Source: UBA7662 sp041688385
GTDB lineage: Bacteria > Bacteroidota > Bacteroidia > UBA7662
Assembly: GCA_041688385.1 (NCBI GenBank)
Contig: JBDNIH010000218.1
Span: 1 to 5,444, forward strand
DNA length: 5,444 bases
Direction: 5' to 3'
Every line of letters begins with the position of its first letter. Positions within the stretch are counted from its first letter, which is position 1. Below are positions 4,993-5,444 of this stretch, piece after piece. The notes beneath the pieces were generated by a model. That model saw nothing but the letters and a program-made list of their open reading frames with translations, had not been told where the DNA came from and made no database searches. Position numbers and translations under genes: made by a program.

Positions 4993-5444
4993 ATGAGTCA
5001 GACCCCACGCGACATCCGTTCACTTTCGCTCGAAGCTTTAACCGAAGCCTTGGTGACTTTGGGTGAAAAGGCCTTTCGGGCCAAACAAGTACACGAATGG
5101 TTGTGGGTGAAAGGGGCAAAAAACTTTGCCCAAATGACCAATTTGTCGGTAACTCTTCGGGCCTTGCTGGAAGAACATTTTGTGATTAACCACATCCACA
5201 TCGATGTGGAGCAAAAATCGACCGATGGCACAGTAAAAAATGCCGTAAAGCTATTCGATGGCCGGGTGGTGGAGTCGGTACTGATTCCAACAGAGCGCCG
5301 CATCACTGCTTGTATTTCGAGTCAGGTAGGTTGCAGTTTAGACTGTACCTTTTGTGCCACAGCCCGCCTCAAACGTACGCGCAACCTCAATGCCGATGAG
5401 ATATACGACCAAGTAGTGGCCATACGGGACCAAGCAGAGGCCTA
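4993..5444 (+). CDS. rlmN: RlmN, dual-specificity 23S rRNA/tRNA adenine-C2 methyltransferase (5' part)
   Basis: The frame is open from the ATG at 4993 to the right edge: 150 complete codons plus two bases, about 40 percent of the usual 345-385 residues. RlmN is a cytosolic radical-SAM enzyme that adds a methyl to C2 of A2503 in 23S rRNA and of A37 in some tRNAs, using two SAM per methyl. The N-terminal helical RNA-binding domain is clear: DIRSLSLEALTEAL, GEKAFRAKQVHEWLW (24-38), FAQMTNLS. The linker VESVLIP leads to ITACISSQVGCSLDCTFCATA. Cys114, Cys118 and Cys121 form the CxxxCxxC site for the 4Fe-4S cluster. Cys107 corresponds to the E. coli Cys118 that resolves the protein-RNA adduct; the methyl-carrying cysteine would lie past the edge. 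The start fits the family, and the next Met is residue 48, inside the conserved domain, so no later start is reasonable. The gene is cut only by the window, with no sign of damage. Confidence 0.97.
   Translation, partial: MSQTPRDIRSLSLEALTEALVTLGEKAFRAKQVHEWLWVKGAKNFAQMTNLSVTLRALLEEHFVINHIHIDVEQKSTDGTVKNAVKLFDGRVVESVLIPTERRITACISSQVGCSLDCTFCATARLKRTRNLNADEIYDQVVAIRDQAEA

Noticed and set aside
4374..5306. - strand open frames opposite the lipoprotein and rlmN
   Set aside because: They overlap confidently assigned genes and terminators and have no protein family features.
1..5444. A novel defence, mobile or biosynthetic system in the window
   Set aside because: All long genes are recognisable housekeeping or envelope functions, with ordinary terminators and promoters. 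No integrase, transposase, repeats or unusual operon is seen.

Overview
The window looks like an ordinary chromosomal segment of a member of the Bacteroidota. Several independent signs agree. There are TAnnTTTG-type -7 promoter boxes in front of at least three genes. The genes lack clear Shine-Dalgarno sequences and have A-rich leaders instead. The window also carries a short acidic protein resembling the Bacteroidota family I know as DUF6952, a secreted M1 peptidase with a tail resembling a type IX secretion sorting domain, and a DUF4399 lipoprotein with acidic residues just after the lipidated cysteine. Genus cannot be set from the sequence alone.

Layout. Positions 1-293 (+) hold the last codons of a gene cut by the window edge (possibly a thioredoxin-like protein). 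Its stop overlaps the GTG start of the small acidic DUF6952-like gene. A strong, probably two-way terminator (317-354) separates these from a convergent bacilliredoxin gene (380-796, -). This gene appears to have its own promoter, which overlaps the end of the upstream peptidase gene (861-2864, -). A 101-bp divergent intergenic region follows, then ahcY (2966-4273, +), which encodes S-adenosylhomocysteine hydrolase and ends in a hairpin terminator. Next come a His-rich DUF4399 lipoprotein (4356-4859, +), another terminator, and the first 150 codons of rlmN (4993 to the right edge, +).

How the genes relate. The left part may be a small thiol-redox neighbourhood: the possible thioredoxin-like end, its coupled small protein and the bacilliredoxin. 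AhcY clears the S-adenosylhomocysteine left by methyltransferases. RlmN is a SAM-consuming enzyme, but it has its own promoter, so any link is metabolic only. The peptidase and the lipoprotein are envelope or surface proteins with no clear tie to their neighbours.

I see no tRNA, rRNA, CRISPR array, insertion sequence or attachment site, and no evidence for a new multi-gene system. The most interesting points are small: a probable leaderless rlmN transcript, a lipoprotein start squeezed against the preceding terminator with a four-codon overlapping mini-ORF, the His-rich segment of that lipoprotein, and the degenerate sorting domain and altered exopeptidase motif of the peptidase.
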